This document shows positions 50,272-58,124 of a DNA stretch of 64,000 nucleotides, one piece after another. Each line of letters opens with the position of its first letter. Positions within the stretch are counted from its first letter, which is position 1. Where the stretch lies: positions 1,798,001-1,862,000 of the forward strand of contig NZ_JABBFY010000001.1 of the NCBI RefSeq assembly GCF_012927115.1, in the 5' to 3' direction. This DNA comes from Sphingomonas sp. G-3-2-10 (GTDB lineage Bacteria; Pseudomonadota; Alphaproteobacteria; Sphingomonadales; Sphingomonadaceae). The translations under genes and the position numbers were made by a program. Below the pieces are notes generated by a model. It made no database searches. It worked only from the letters and a program-made list of their open reading frames with translations, and was not told where the DNA came from.

Positions 50272-51000
50272 CTATTCCATCACCCGCGCGACGGTGCGGA
50301 ACGCCCTGCCCTCCACCCGGATCTCGTTGAAAGAGGGCGGATGCGCGCGGATGCGCTCGGACAAGGTTCCCGCGCCGATCATCCGCACCGCGCGGCCGCC
50401 CGCGTCATGGACCAGATCGAACGGATCATGGACATGGCCGGTCAGCACCGCATCCACCCCCGCCGCCGCCAGTGCGGCCAGCGCGCGCTTGCCGCCGCGG
50501 GTGCTCGACGACATGCGCGTGCCGCCCTCGATCAGCGGGTGGTGGCAGGCGACGAACTTCAGATCGTCCGCCGGCGCCGCCTCGACCAGTGCCAGCGCCC
50601 GTTGCAGCGCGCCGATACCGACATAGCCCTTCGACCAGTTGAGCCGGAACTGGAACCGCGCCGTGGTCTTCATCGGCACGATGCTGACGCCCGGAATATC
50701 CAGCGGCCGCTCGATCATCCGCTCCAGCGCGATATAGCGCTTGTACGGCGTCACGAAGCGCGCCCACGGGTTGAAGTAAGGCAAATCGTGATTGCCGACC
50801 TCGACCGTCACCGGCCGCCCCAGCTCTTCCAGCCATTTCGACGCTGCGGCGAACTCCCGCGCCCGGGCGCGCATCGTCAGGTCGCCGGTGACGATCACCG
50901 CATCGGGTTGCTCCGCCTTTACCACGCCCGCGAACCAGCCCAGCGCGGCGCTGTCTTCGGCGCCGAAATGAATGTCGCTGACATGGAACAGGCGGATCAT
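50272..51000 (-). CDS. Metallophosphoesterase
   Basis: 242 residues of the calcineurin-like superfamily with all five metal motifs: D-x-H in FHVSDIHFG, GD in VIVTGDLTM, GNHD in VEVGNHDLPY, the His in ACHHPLIEGG, and G-H-x-H in LTGHVHDPFD. Binuclear metal centre; likely a phosphodiesterase of unknown substrate, resembling cyclic-nucleotide phosphodiesterase-like members. One base separates it from the lipid-kinase-like gene, so they are probably co-transcribed. It converges on the DUF2141 gene with three bases between stops. Confidence 0.92.
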   Translation of the reverse strand: MIRLFHVSDIHFGAEDSAALGWFAGVVKAEQPDAVIVTGDLTMRARAREFAAASKWLEELGRPVTVEVGNHDLPYFNPWARFVTPYKRYIALERMIERPLDIPGVSIVPMKTTARFQFRLNWSKGYVGIGALQRALALVEAAPADDLKFVACHHPLIEGGTRMSSSTRGGKRALAALAAAGVDAVLTGHVHDPFDLVHDAGGRAVRMIGAGTLSERIRAHPPSFNEIRVEGRAFRTVARVME

Positions 51001-51001
51001 C

Positions 51002-51838
51002 TCACTCCTCTCGGGTGGATATGAACGCCTTGAGACTGGTTCCGCTCCGGATGCGCGTTGCGGGATCGAGCGTCACCGGCTCGCCGTCGAACAGCGCCAG
51101 CACCTTGCGATTGCCCTTCAGCCGCAGTTCGGGGGTGTTCGTCTTGGTCACCGCATGGGCCGCGACCCAGTCCCCGGTCAGCCATTCCCAGCCGAGCTGC
51201 GCGATCGATTTCCAGTCGCGCGCATCGACGCCGGTGACTTCCAGCCCATCGCTGTCGGGGAAGACGAACACCGCCTGATAGCGCCGCTGCAATCCCGGTG
51301 CGCCGCGCACGCGGATGCCCTTGCGGGCGAAGGTGTTGGCCCATGCCGCCCTCGCCGCCTGAAACAGCCGCCCGATCCGCCCCTTGCGCACCGCTTCGCG
51401 CGCGCGGAACCATGACGCCGCCGGACCGAGGATCAGGCCCACGAACGCCCGATGCTCACCCGCTTCGATATAGGGCAGGCTGACGCGCGTGGTCTCGTCA
51501 TGCGCCGCGTGGATGATCTTCGCCGGATCGAGCTCGCTGTGCAGCGCCTTGGCGAGCAAATTCATCGTCCCGCCGGGCAGGATCAGGAACGACCCTTCCC
51601 ATTCGGCCAGCGCGCAGAGCGCGGCGTTGATCGTCCCGTCGCCCGCGAACAGCACGACGGTATCGACCTTCTTCGCGGTCAGCGCATCCCCATCCGGAAT
51701 GGGCTCGTCGGGAAAGCCGGTGCGCCCGGCAAGCTCCAGCCCGCGCTCCTTGAAAACCGCTTCAAGCGCTTCGCATTTGGCGGGGGTGGCGGTGCCGGAA
51801 TTGGGATTGGTGATGAACCAGAGACGTTGCATGGGCAT
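51002..51838 (-). CDS. Diacylglycerol kinase family (lipid kinase-like) protein
   Basis: About 278 residues. WFITNPNSGTATPAK is the N-terminal DAGK-catalytic motif, VVLFAGDGTINAALCAL is the G-G-D-G-T-like nucleotide loop (here A-G-D-G-T), and ILPGGTMNLLAKAL follows. The C-terminal domain (FDGEPVTLDPATRIR) resembles YegS-like kinases. It probably phosphorylates diacylglycerol or a related lipid. The Ala in place of the first Gly of GGDGT is a small departure. Start 51838 or 51832, without a clear ribosome site. Confidence 0.87.
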   Translation of the reverse strand: MPMQRLWFITNPNSGTATPAKCEALEAVFKERGLELAGRTGFPDEPIPDGDALTAKKVDTVVLFAGDGTINAALCALAEWEGSFLILPGGTMNLLAKALHSELDPAKIIHAAHDETTRVSLPYIEAGEHRAFVGLILGPAASWFRAREAVRKGRIGRLFQAARAAWANTFARKGIRVRGAPGLQRRYQAVFVFPDSDGLEVTGVDARDWKSIAQLGWEWLTGDWVAAHAVTKTNTPELRLKGNRKVLALFDGEPVTLDPATRIRSGTSLKAFISTREE

Positions 51839-51864
51839 CGGAACGCTCAAGCAACGATTGGGGT

Positions 51865-53361
51865 TCAGGGATAGCGATAAAGTTTCACGCGCTGCACCTG
51901 GAACCGGCCCGGATCGAGGCGGACATGGCGCCCCTGATGCGTCTCGTCCCCATTGAGGCGGCGTCCGGCGATCCACTTGCCGCCCTCGAACCGGCCTTCG
52001 TCGACCGCGTCCAGCCCCGCTTTGCCCTTGCCGTCCGCCGGCTCGACCGTGACCGTCACGCCGCGCCCGGCGATCAGGAACTCCTCACCGCCCAGCCAGA
52101 CGATCATCCCGCCATGTTCGGACGGCTGCTGCTTGTCCTTCGGCGTCCACGGATCGACGAAGCTCACCGTGAAGCGATAGCCGCCATATTCGATCCGTTG
52201 CGGCGCTTCGTCGACGACGCCGTCGAACGTCACCGGCGGCGCGAAGCCTGCGATCCGCCCCTTCGACTGGGCGTCGAGGATCACCGGGGTCATGCTCTCG
52301 AGCAAAGCGTACAGCCCGCCCAGCCGCTCCGCCCCGGCGTCGCCGATATTCTCGATCGAGAACGGGCTGAACCCCATGCCGCGATGCTTGCCGATCACCA
52401 GCATCGCATTCGCCGCCGCGCGCGGATCGCCGGCATTGTTCGCTTCGGGCACGAACAGCGGGTTTTCGGGCGTGACATAGCCCGCGATGATCCCCGAGAA
52501 GTTCGGGAAATAGATATCGGGCGCAATGAAATCGATCGACGGCGCATTGCCGCGCCAAGCCTGCATCAGATGCGCCAGCGGGCCGCCGCTGGGATATTCG
52601 CCCGGCAGCTTGCCCGGCCGCCCCTGCGCGCCGTTGACGAACATCGGCAGCGGATAGGCTTTCTTGCCCGCGCCCGCGACCACCTCGACGAAGCGGGCAT
52701 AGGCCGTGGCGGTGAACACCTCCTCATTGCCCCCGGCCTTGGCATAGGCCGCATCGGCCACCGCCCCGCGCTCCCGCACGGTGGGCAGGAAACCGATCTC
52801 ATTCTCCACCTGCACCATGATCACCGTGTGCCGGTCGCCGTCGATCTTGCGCAGATGTGCCATCAGCGCGCCAAAGGCCCGCGCATCGGCATCGCGCACT
52901 GCCGGGGAGAAAGCCGAGAGGATTTCCTGCGACTTGCCGTCGGCGTCCACGGTGCGCGGAAAACGCTTCGCATCGCGCTTCACCCAATCGGGCACGTAGC
53001 TCGACATCGAATTCTTCCACGTGCCGAACCACAGCAGCACGAGGCGCATATCATTGGCGCGGGCGTCTTCGATGAGCCACTCAAGCGAGGAGAAATCGAA
53101 CTTGCCCTCGACCGGCTCGATCAATTCCCAGCTGATCGGCGCGAGCACGGTGTTCAGCCGCATCTCCTTCAGCCGCTTCCAGCGCGGCGCGAGATACGCG
53201 CGGCTGGATGCACTGGAATTGCCCAGCTCGCCGCCCAGGATCAGGAACGGTTTCCCGTCCACGATCAATTGCCGCACCTCCCCCCGCTTCTCGACATGAG
53301 GAATCTGGGCGAAGGCGGGCGCGGCGGTCAGCAGCGCGAGCGAAAGGAGCCAGCGGATCAT
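51865..53361 (-). CDS. GH35-like beta-galactosidase (DUF5597 type), exported
   Basis: 498 residues. Signal peptide MIRWLLSLALLTAAPAFAQ. The TIM barrel follows family 35: LILGGELGNSSASS, LNTVLAPISWELIEPVEGKFDF, the acid/base Glu in VQVENEIGFLP, and the putative nucleophile Glu in LFVPEANNAG. The C-terminal beta domain (GGEEFLIAGRGVTVTVEP) is DUF5597-like. It would remove beta-galactosyl residues from plant-type oligosaccharides in the periplasm. It follows the FKBP gene on the same strand after 85 bases. Confidence 0.9.
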   Translation of the reverse strand: MIRWLLSLALLTAAPAFAQIPHVEKRGEVRQLIVDGKPFLILGGELGNSSASSRAYLAPRWKRLKEMRLNTVLAPISWELIEPVEGKFDFSSLEWLIEDARANDMRLVLLWFGTWKNSMSSYVPDWVKRDAKRFPRTVDADGKSQEILSAFSPAVRDADARAFGALMAHLRKIDGDRHTVIMVQVENEIGFLPTVRERGAVADAAYAKAGGNEEVFTATAYARFVEVVAGAGKKAYPLPMFVNGAQGRPGKLPGEYPSGGPLAHLMQAWRGNAPSIDFIAPDIYFPNFSGIIAGYVTPENPLFVPEANNAGDPRAAANAMLVIGKHRGMGFSPFSIENIGDAGAERLGGLYALLESMTPVILDAQSKGRIAGFAPPVTFDGVVDEAPQRIEYGGYRFTVSFVDPWTPKDKQQPSEHGGMIVWLGGEEFLIAGRGVTVTVEPADGKGKAGLDAVDEGRFEGGKWIAGRRLNGDETHQGRHVRLDPGRFQVQRVKLYRYP

Positions 53362-53446
53362 GCCGGCATCCTGTTGTGTTACCGCTACCAGCGCAAGCGG
53401 TTTTCACCAGTGTCCGGTTCAGCGGAGCTGCACCAGACCCTAACCC

Positions 53447-53929
53447 CTATTTGATGTCGATCAGCTGGATCGTGAACAGCAAAGTGGCGTTGCCCGGGAT
53501 CGGCCCGCGGCCCGCCGGGCCATAGGCCATGTCGGCGGGAATCGCGATTTCGATCGTGTCGCCCACCCCGGCCATCGGCACCGCGACCTGCCAGCCCTTG
53601 ACCAGCCGGTTGAGCGGGAAGGTGGCCGGTTCGCCACGCTTGAACGAGCTGTCGAACTCGGTGCCGTCGATCAGCGTCCCGGCATAGTGGAGGGTCACCG
53701 TGTCGGTCACGACCGGGCGCCGGCCCGAACCGTCGCCCTTCACCCGCCGCCAGCGGCCGTTGCCGGGCAGCGGGGCCCAGCCATCCGCTGCCTTCAGGCT
53801 CGAAATGGCGAGCTGCTGGCGGTTGTGCCACGCCGCGTCCTGCGGCGTGACGGCATCGGGTTCGTCCTGCGCCAGTGCGGCGCTGGGAACGATGGCGGCG
53901 AACGCCACGAGCGGAAGGAAGCGGATCAT
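53447..53929 (-). CDS. FKBP-type peptidyl-prolyl isomerase, exported
   Basis: 160 residues. Signal peptide MIRFLPLVAFAAIVPSAALA then a short helical linker and a single FKBP domain: VTLHYAGTLIDGTEFDSSFKRGEPATFPLNRLVKGWQVAVPMAGVGD (quoted in part) and IAIPADMAYGPAGRGPIPGNATLLFTIQLIDI. The domain is complete, so prolyl isomerase or chaperone action in the periplasm is expected. Six bases after the pccA stop on the same strand. Confidence 0.94.
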   Translation of the reverse strand: MIRFLPLVAFAAIVPSAALAQDEPDAVTPQDAAWHNRQQLAISSLKAADGWAPLPGNGRWRRVKGDGSGRRPVVTDTVTLHYAGTLIDGTEFDSSFKRGEPATFPLNRLVKGWQVAVPMAGVGDTIEIAIPADMAYGPAGRGPIPGNATLLFTIQLIDIK

Positions 53930-53935
53930 CCGCCC

Positions 53936-55987
53936 TTATTCGAATTCGAGGATCGCCGCGTCAACTGCCAGACTGTCGCCGGGGCCGAAGTTCGCGGCCT
54001 TCACGGTCGCGGATTTCTCGGCGCGCAGGATATTCTCCATCTTCATCGCCTCGACCACCGCGAGCGGCTGGCCCGCCTCGACCTTGTCGCCCGGCTGGAC
54101 GTGGAGCTGGGTCAACAGCCCCGGCATCGGCGCGAGCAGGAAGCGCGACATGTCGGGCGGCACCTTCTCGATCATGTGCCGCGCCAGCTCGGCCACGCGG
54201 GGACGATAGGCATGAACCTTGTGCGAGGCCCCGCGCGAAGTGAACTTCCAGTGGCCGCGCTTGCGCTCGACCTTCACCGCCAGGGGCTCGCCGTCGATCT
54301 TCGCATCCACCAGCGTCTGGCCCGGCAGGTAGCTCATTTCCATCCGCAGCGCCTTGTTGTCGACGACCACCATCACCTGATCGAGGATCACCGAATGCCG
54401 GTGCTCGCCGATCGAGACATTCCATTCGAGCGGGATCGCGGGCGGTTCGCCCAGCTGCCCGCCGATCTGCCCGGCCCGCGACGCATCGAGATAGGCGACG
54501 ACCGCCCCGATCGCCGCGAGCTTCGCGGTCAACCCTTCGGCCGGCGGTGCGCCGGTGAAGCCGTCGGGATATTCCTCGGCGATGAAGCCGGTGGTCAGCG
54601 CGCCCTCGCGGAAGCGCGGATGCTGCATGATCGCCGACAGGAAATCGAGATTGTTGCCCACGCCTTCCAGCTGGAACTTGTCGAGCGCGGTCACCTGCAG
54701 GTCCGCCGCTTCGTCGCGCGTCTCGCCCCAGGTGATCAGCTTGGCGATCATCGGATCGTAGAACATGCTGACTTCGCCGCCTTCGCGCACGCCGTCGTCG
54801 ACGCGGACATAGCCCTTGCCCGTCTGCTCGGGCGCGGGGCCGCAGCAGCCGGCATGGGCATGGGCGCCGGGGCTGCCCGGCACGGTCTCCATCGGCGGAT
54901 GATAGCGCGTCAGCCGCCCCGTGGAGGGCAGGAAGCCGCGATACGGATCCTCGGCATAGACGCGGTTCTCGATCGCCCAGCCGGTCAGCGTGACGTCGTC
55001 CTGGCTGAAGGCCAGAGGTTCGCCCGAAGCGACGCGGATCATCTGCTCGACCAGATCGAGCCCGGTGATCGCTTCGGTCACCGGATGCTCCACCTGCAGC
55101 CGGGTGTTCATCTCGAGGAAGTAGAAGCCCTGCCCGGTCGTGTCGGCGCCCGACACGATCAGTTCGACCGTGCCCGCGCTGTAATAGCCTACAGCGCGGG
55201 AAAGGGCGACGGCCTGCTCGCCCATCGCCTTGCGCATCTCGGGCGTGACGAAGGGCGACGGAGCTTCTTCGACCACCTTCTGGTGACGACGCTGGATCGA
55301 GCATTCGCGCTCGCCCAGATAGACGATGTTGCCATGCTGGTCGCCCAGCACCTGGATCTCGATATGGCGCGGGCTCTCGATGAACTTCTCGATGAACACG
55401 CGGTCGTCGCCGAAGCTGGCAAGACCCTCGCGCTTGGTCGCCTCGAAACCTTCGCGGACATCCTTCTCGGAGTAAGCGAGGCGCATCCCCTTGCCGCCGC
55501 CGCCGGCCGATGCCTTCATCATCACCGGATAGCCGATCTCGTTCGAGATGCGCACGGCATGTTCGGTATCCTCGATCACCCCGACGAAACCGGGGACCAC
55601 ATTGACGCCCGCGGCCTTGGCCAGCTTCTTGGACTCGATCTTGTCGCCCATTGCCGCGATCGCGCCCGGCGGCGGCCCGACAAAGGCGATCCCCGCCTCG
55701 GCGCACGCCCGCGCGAAGCTCTCGCGCTCGGACAGGAAGCCATAGCCAGGATGGATCGCATCCGCCCCGGTTTCCTTGGCGGCAAGCAGGATCAGCTCGG
55801 CCTTGAGGTAGGATTCGCTCGCCGGCGCCGGCCCGAGCCGCACGCTCTCGTCGGCCATCAACACATGCGGGCTGCGCGCATCGGCGTCGGAATAGACCGC
55901 GACGGTCTTGATGCCCATCTTCTTGGCGGTCCGCATCACGCGGCAAGCGATCTCGCCGCGATTGGCGACCAGGATTTTCGTGATCAA
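53936..55987 (-). CDS. pccA: Propionyl-CoA (acyl-CoA) carboxylase alpha subunit
   Basis: 683 residues. Biotin carboxylase domain (KILVANRGEIACRVMRTAKK, the ATP-grasp loop KASAGGGGKGMR, ERECSIQRRHQKVVEEAPSP), then the BT interaction region. The C-terminal biotin carrier holds the lysine in VVEAMKMENIL, the canonical AMKM. With pccB it carboxylates propionyl-CoA to methylmalonyl-CoA. The start is TTG 55987, after GGGGAGTAGAAGG; the frame is open a further 55 codons through the palindromic element but with no conserved residues. bioB upstream supplies its cofactor. Confidence 0.95.
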   Translation of the reverse strand: MITKILVANRGEIACRVMRTAKKMGIKTVAVYSDADARSPHVLMADESVRLGPAPASESYLKAELILLAAKETGADAIHPGYGFLSERESFARACAEAGIAFVGPPPGAIAAMGDKIESKKLAKAAGVNVVPGFVGVIEDTEHAVRISNEIGYPVMMKASAGGGGKGMRLAYSEKDVREGFEATKREGLASFGDDRVFIEKFIESPRHIEIQVLGDQHGNIVYLGERECSIQRRHQKVVEEAPSPFVTPEMRKAMGEQAVALSRAVGYYSAGTVELIVSGADTTGQGFYFLEMNTRLQVEHPVTEAITGLDLVEQMIRVASGEPLAFSQDDVTLTGWAIENRVYAEDPYRGFLPSTGRLTRYHPPMETVPGSPGAHAHAGCCGPAPEQTGKGYVRVDDGVREGGEVSMFYDPMIAKLITWGETRDEAADLQVTALDKFQLEGVGNNLDFLSAIMQHPRFREGALTTGFIAEEYPDGFTGAPPAEGLTAKLAAIGAVVAYLDASRAGQIGGQLGEPPAIPLEWNVSIGEHRHSVILDQVMVVVDNKALRMEMSYLPGQTLVDAKIDGEPLAVKVERKRGHWKFTSRGASHKVHAYRPRVAELARHMIEKVPPDMSRFLLAPMPGLLTQLHVQPGDKVEAGQPLAVVEAMKMENILRAEKSATVKAANFGPGDSLAVDAAILEFE

Positions 55988-55996
55988 CCTTCTACT

Positions 55997-56162
55997 CCCC
56001 TTCCGCTTGCGAGCTTTGGGCCCTCTCTGCTCCCAGCAGAGACTGGAAAGCGTGGGACGCTTTCCACCCAAAGCTGGGCCGGGGGAGGGCCTGTCTTCCT
56101 CGCGCGGTGTCATCGTTCGGAGGGACAGCCCCTCCTCTAACCCCTCCCGCAAGCGGAAGGGG
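55997..56162. repeat. Multi-hairpin palindromic element between bioB and pccA
   Basis: A 166-base nested structure. Outer perfect 15-base arms lie at 55997-56011 and 56148-56162 (CCCCTTCCGCTTGCG and its complement). Inside, AGCTTTGGG (56012-56020) pairs with 56067-56075, enclosing two hairpins: 56024-56042 (8-bp stem) and 56044-56066 (10-bp stem). A further near-perfect pair GGAGGGCCTGTC / GACAGCCCCTCC occupies about 56084-56135. It is probably a mobile or dispersed intergenic palindrome and could fold in the mRNA as an attenuator or stabiliser. Confidence 0.8.
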
Positions 56163-56167
56163 GAATT

Positions 56168-57157
56168 TCACTCAGCCGCTTCCAGATGCGCGTGCGGCGC
56201 CACGTCCATCGCCTTGACGCCCAGCCGCGCAAACAGCGCGCTGTCCTTGTCGTCGCCCGCATTGCCGGTGGTCAGCAGCTTGTCGCCGGTGAAGATCGAA
56301 TTCGCCCCGGCCATGAAGCACAAAGCCTGCGTCTCGTCCGACATGCTCTCGCGCCCGGCAGAGAGCCGCACCATCGACAGCGGCATCACGATCCGCGCCA
56401 CCGCGACGGTCCGCACGAATTCGATCTCGTCGATCTTCGCCAGCGGCGTATCCGCCAGCATGTCGCCCAGTACTGTGCCCTTCACCGGCACCAGCGCGTT
56501 GATCGGCACGCTTTCGGGATGCGGCATCGTCGCCAGCGCATGGAGGAAGCCGACGCGATCCTCGCGCTTCTCGCCCATGCCGACGATCCCGCCCGAGCAG
56601 ACGTTGATCCCCGCGCCGCGGACATTCTCCAGCGTCTCGATGCGATCCTCGAAGGTCCGCGTCGTGATGACGTTCGCGTAATTCTCCGGCGAGGTATCGA
56701 TATTGTGGTTGTAGTAGTCGAGCCCCGCTTCGGCGAGCTGGGCGGCCTGCGTCTCGCTGAGCATCCCCAGCGTCATGCAGGTCTCCAGCCCCATCTGGCG
56801 CACGCCCTTCACCATCTCGACGATGGCGGGCATGTCGCGGTCCTTGGGGCTTCGCCAGGCGGCGCCCATGCAGAAGCGCGAGGATCCGTTATCCTTCGCC
56901 TGCGCCGCTGCCTGCAGCACCGCGCGAACGTCCATCAGCTTGGTGGCCTTCAGGCCCGTTTCCGCGCTGGCCGACTGGTTGCAATAGCCGCAATCCTCGA
57001 CGCAGCCGCCGGTCTTGATCGACAGCAGCGTCGAGAGTTGCACTTCGTTGCGCGGATGATGCGCGCGATGGATCGACGCCGCCTCGTACACAAGGTCGAG
57101 GAACGGCATGTCGAACAGCGCGGCGATTTCCTCGCGGGTCCAGTCGGTACGAATCAT
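56168..57157 (-). CDS. bioB: Biotin synthase
   Basis: 329 residues. The radical-SAM cluster motif C52-x3-C56-x2-C59 is in [45 protein letters not shown] and [12 protein letters not shown] are BioB hallmarks. It inserts sulphur into dethiobiotin to form biotin. It lies between an unknown gene (three bases upstream) and pccA. No other biotin genes (bioF, bioA, bioD) are in the window, so its location reflects the biotin need of the carboxylase operon. Confidence 0.96.
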   Translation of the reverse strand: MIRTDWTREEIAALFDMPFLDLVYEAASIHRAHHPRNEVQLSTLLSIKTGGCVEDCGYCNQSASAETGLKATKLMDVRAVLQAAAQAKDNGSSRFCMGAAWRSPKDRDMPAIVEMVKGVRQMGLETCMTLGMLSETQAAQLAEAGLDYYNHNIDTSPENYANVITTRTFEDRIETLENVRGAGINVCSGGIVGMGEKREDRVGFLHALATMPHPESVPINALVPVKGTVLGDMLADTPLAKIDEIEFVRTVAVARIVMPLSMVRLSAGRESMSDETQALCFMAGANSIFTGDKLLTTGNAGDDKDSALFARLGVKAMDVAPHAHLEAAE

Positions 57158-57160
57158 ATT

Positions 57161-57673
57161 CTAGTCTGCTGCCTGAATCGAAAGAGTGATCTGTTGCGGC
57201 GTTTTCCGGTTCACCACCGAATAGAGCATCACCGTGCGCCCATCGCGCCCCTGCCAGCGCCACGAGATATTGTTGCTGGTCTTGGTCTCGGCGACCTGAG
57301 CGTCGGTCGCGCGATCCACCGAGCCACCGAGCTCGGTGTTCAGCGTGCGCCAGTGAACCGGCGCGGCCGTGAATGACGTGAAGCTGCACTGTGGTGTCGC
57401 CGCCCGGCGCTCGCCCGGCAACCGCTGGAGATAATGGACGGTGCCGTAGGGCGAGGTCCAGCTGCGGAAGCGGTTATCGGCCTGCGACGTATCGACGACA
57501 TAGCCGCGCGACGATGCCGCCACCGCGCGCTCGACCACGCCGGGATCGTTCAGGCCCTTGACGCAGATCGTCTCGAACTCGCGAACCGCATCGGTTTCGC
57601 TCGAGGGGCGGACACGCATCTGCTCGGCATTCTGCGGCGCAAGCAACGCCACGACAAACATGGAGATAATCAT
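57161..57673 (-). CDS. Hypothetical exported protein inside the propionate operon
   Basis: 170 residues, family not recognised. A short hydrophobic start (MIISMFVVALLA) may be a signal peptide; the mature part contains only two Cys (ETICVKGL and PQCSF) that could form a disulphide, and a beta-rich tail (ISWRWQGRDGRTVMLYSVV). Its ATG overlaps the stop of the BioB-like mini-ORF (ATGA), and its own stop is three bases before bioB. It thus sits between a copy of the bioB start and bioB itself. Confidence 0.75.
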   Translation of the reverse strand: MIISMFVVALLAPQNAEQMRVRPSSETDAVREFETICVKGLNDPGVVERAVAASSRGYVVDTSQADNRFRSWTSPYGTVHYLQRLPGERRAATPQCSFTSFTAAPVHWRTLNTELGGSVDRATDAQVAETKTSNNISWRWQGRDGRTVMLYSVVNRKTPQQITLSIQAAD

Positions 57674-57768
57674 TCGACAGCCTCCGTTGATGCCGCCTCA
57701 TACACCGGGTCGAGGCGCGCCGCCGCCAGCAGAGCGCCAATCGCGTCGCGGGTCCAGTGTGTCCTCAT
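57670..57768 (-). pseudogene. BioB N-terminal remnant (32-codon mini-ORF)
   Basis: An ATG-to-TGA frame encoding 32 residues beginning [20 protein letters not shown] and continuing PVYEAAS. It aligns with the first 28 residues of the BioB encoded 0.5 kb downstream ([20 protein letters not shown], then DLVYEAAS) with 17 of 27 positions identical and one gap. It ends before the iron-sulphur Cys region, so it cannot be an enzyme. It overlaps the membrane-protein stop at its start and the unknown gene's start at its end (ATGA on both sides), so it is probably still translated. Likely a relic of a partial bioB duplication. A selected leader peptide is possible. Confidence 0.75.
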
Positions 57769-58124
57769 TTGAGGATCGCCGATGAAAAGGTCTGAATGAA
57801 CGAGCCGAGCCCGATGGCAAGGAAGAAGGTCGCCGCGATCATGCCGTAGCGAACCTGCCTGGCCGTCTTCTCGTACGCCACCGGCTTGACCTCGATCGAC
57901 GCGAGCGATCCCGCCATCAACAGGCTGATCACGCCCGATCCGCCGAGGGCGGCCAGCACGATGAAGGTACGCCGGACGTCGAGCTTCGCGCCCGCCCCGT
58001 CCAGCAGCGCGAAGACGCCGCCGATCGAAATCAGCGCGATCCCGGTCAGATGTTTGAAATAGTCATAGGCGCGGGCGAACGGCAGTTCGCTCCCCTTCGC
58101 CGGACCATCCCCCTCCTCGTTCAT
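57765..58124 (-). CDS. Small membrane protein
   Basis: 119 residues with three hydrophobic helices ([59 protein letters not shown]; the last partly polar). No family recognised. Overlaps the mutase stop (ATGA at 58121-58124) and the BioB-like mini-ORF start, so it is a regular member of the operon. Role unknown. Confidence 0.8.
   Translation of the reverse strand: MNEEGDGPAKGSELPFARAYDYFKHLTGIALISIGGVFALLDGAGAKLDVRRTFIVLAALGGSGVISLLMAGSLASIEVKPVAYEKTARQVRYGMIAATFFLAIGLGSFIQTFSSAILK

Noticed and set aside
53687..56140. 817-codon plus-strand frame opposite pccA
   Set aside because: Shadow of the carboxylase gene; runs through the palindromic element and the FKBP gene.
55988..56152. N-terminal extension of PccA by 55 residues
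   Set aside because: The added residues are encoded by the palindromic element and show no conservation; TTG 55987 with GGGGAG upstream begins exactly at the conserved ITKILVANRGE.
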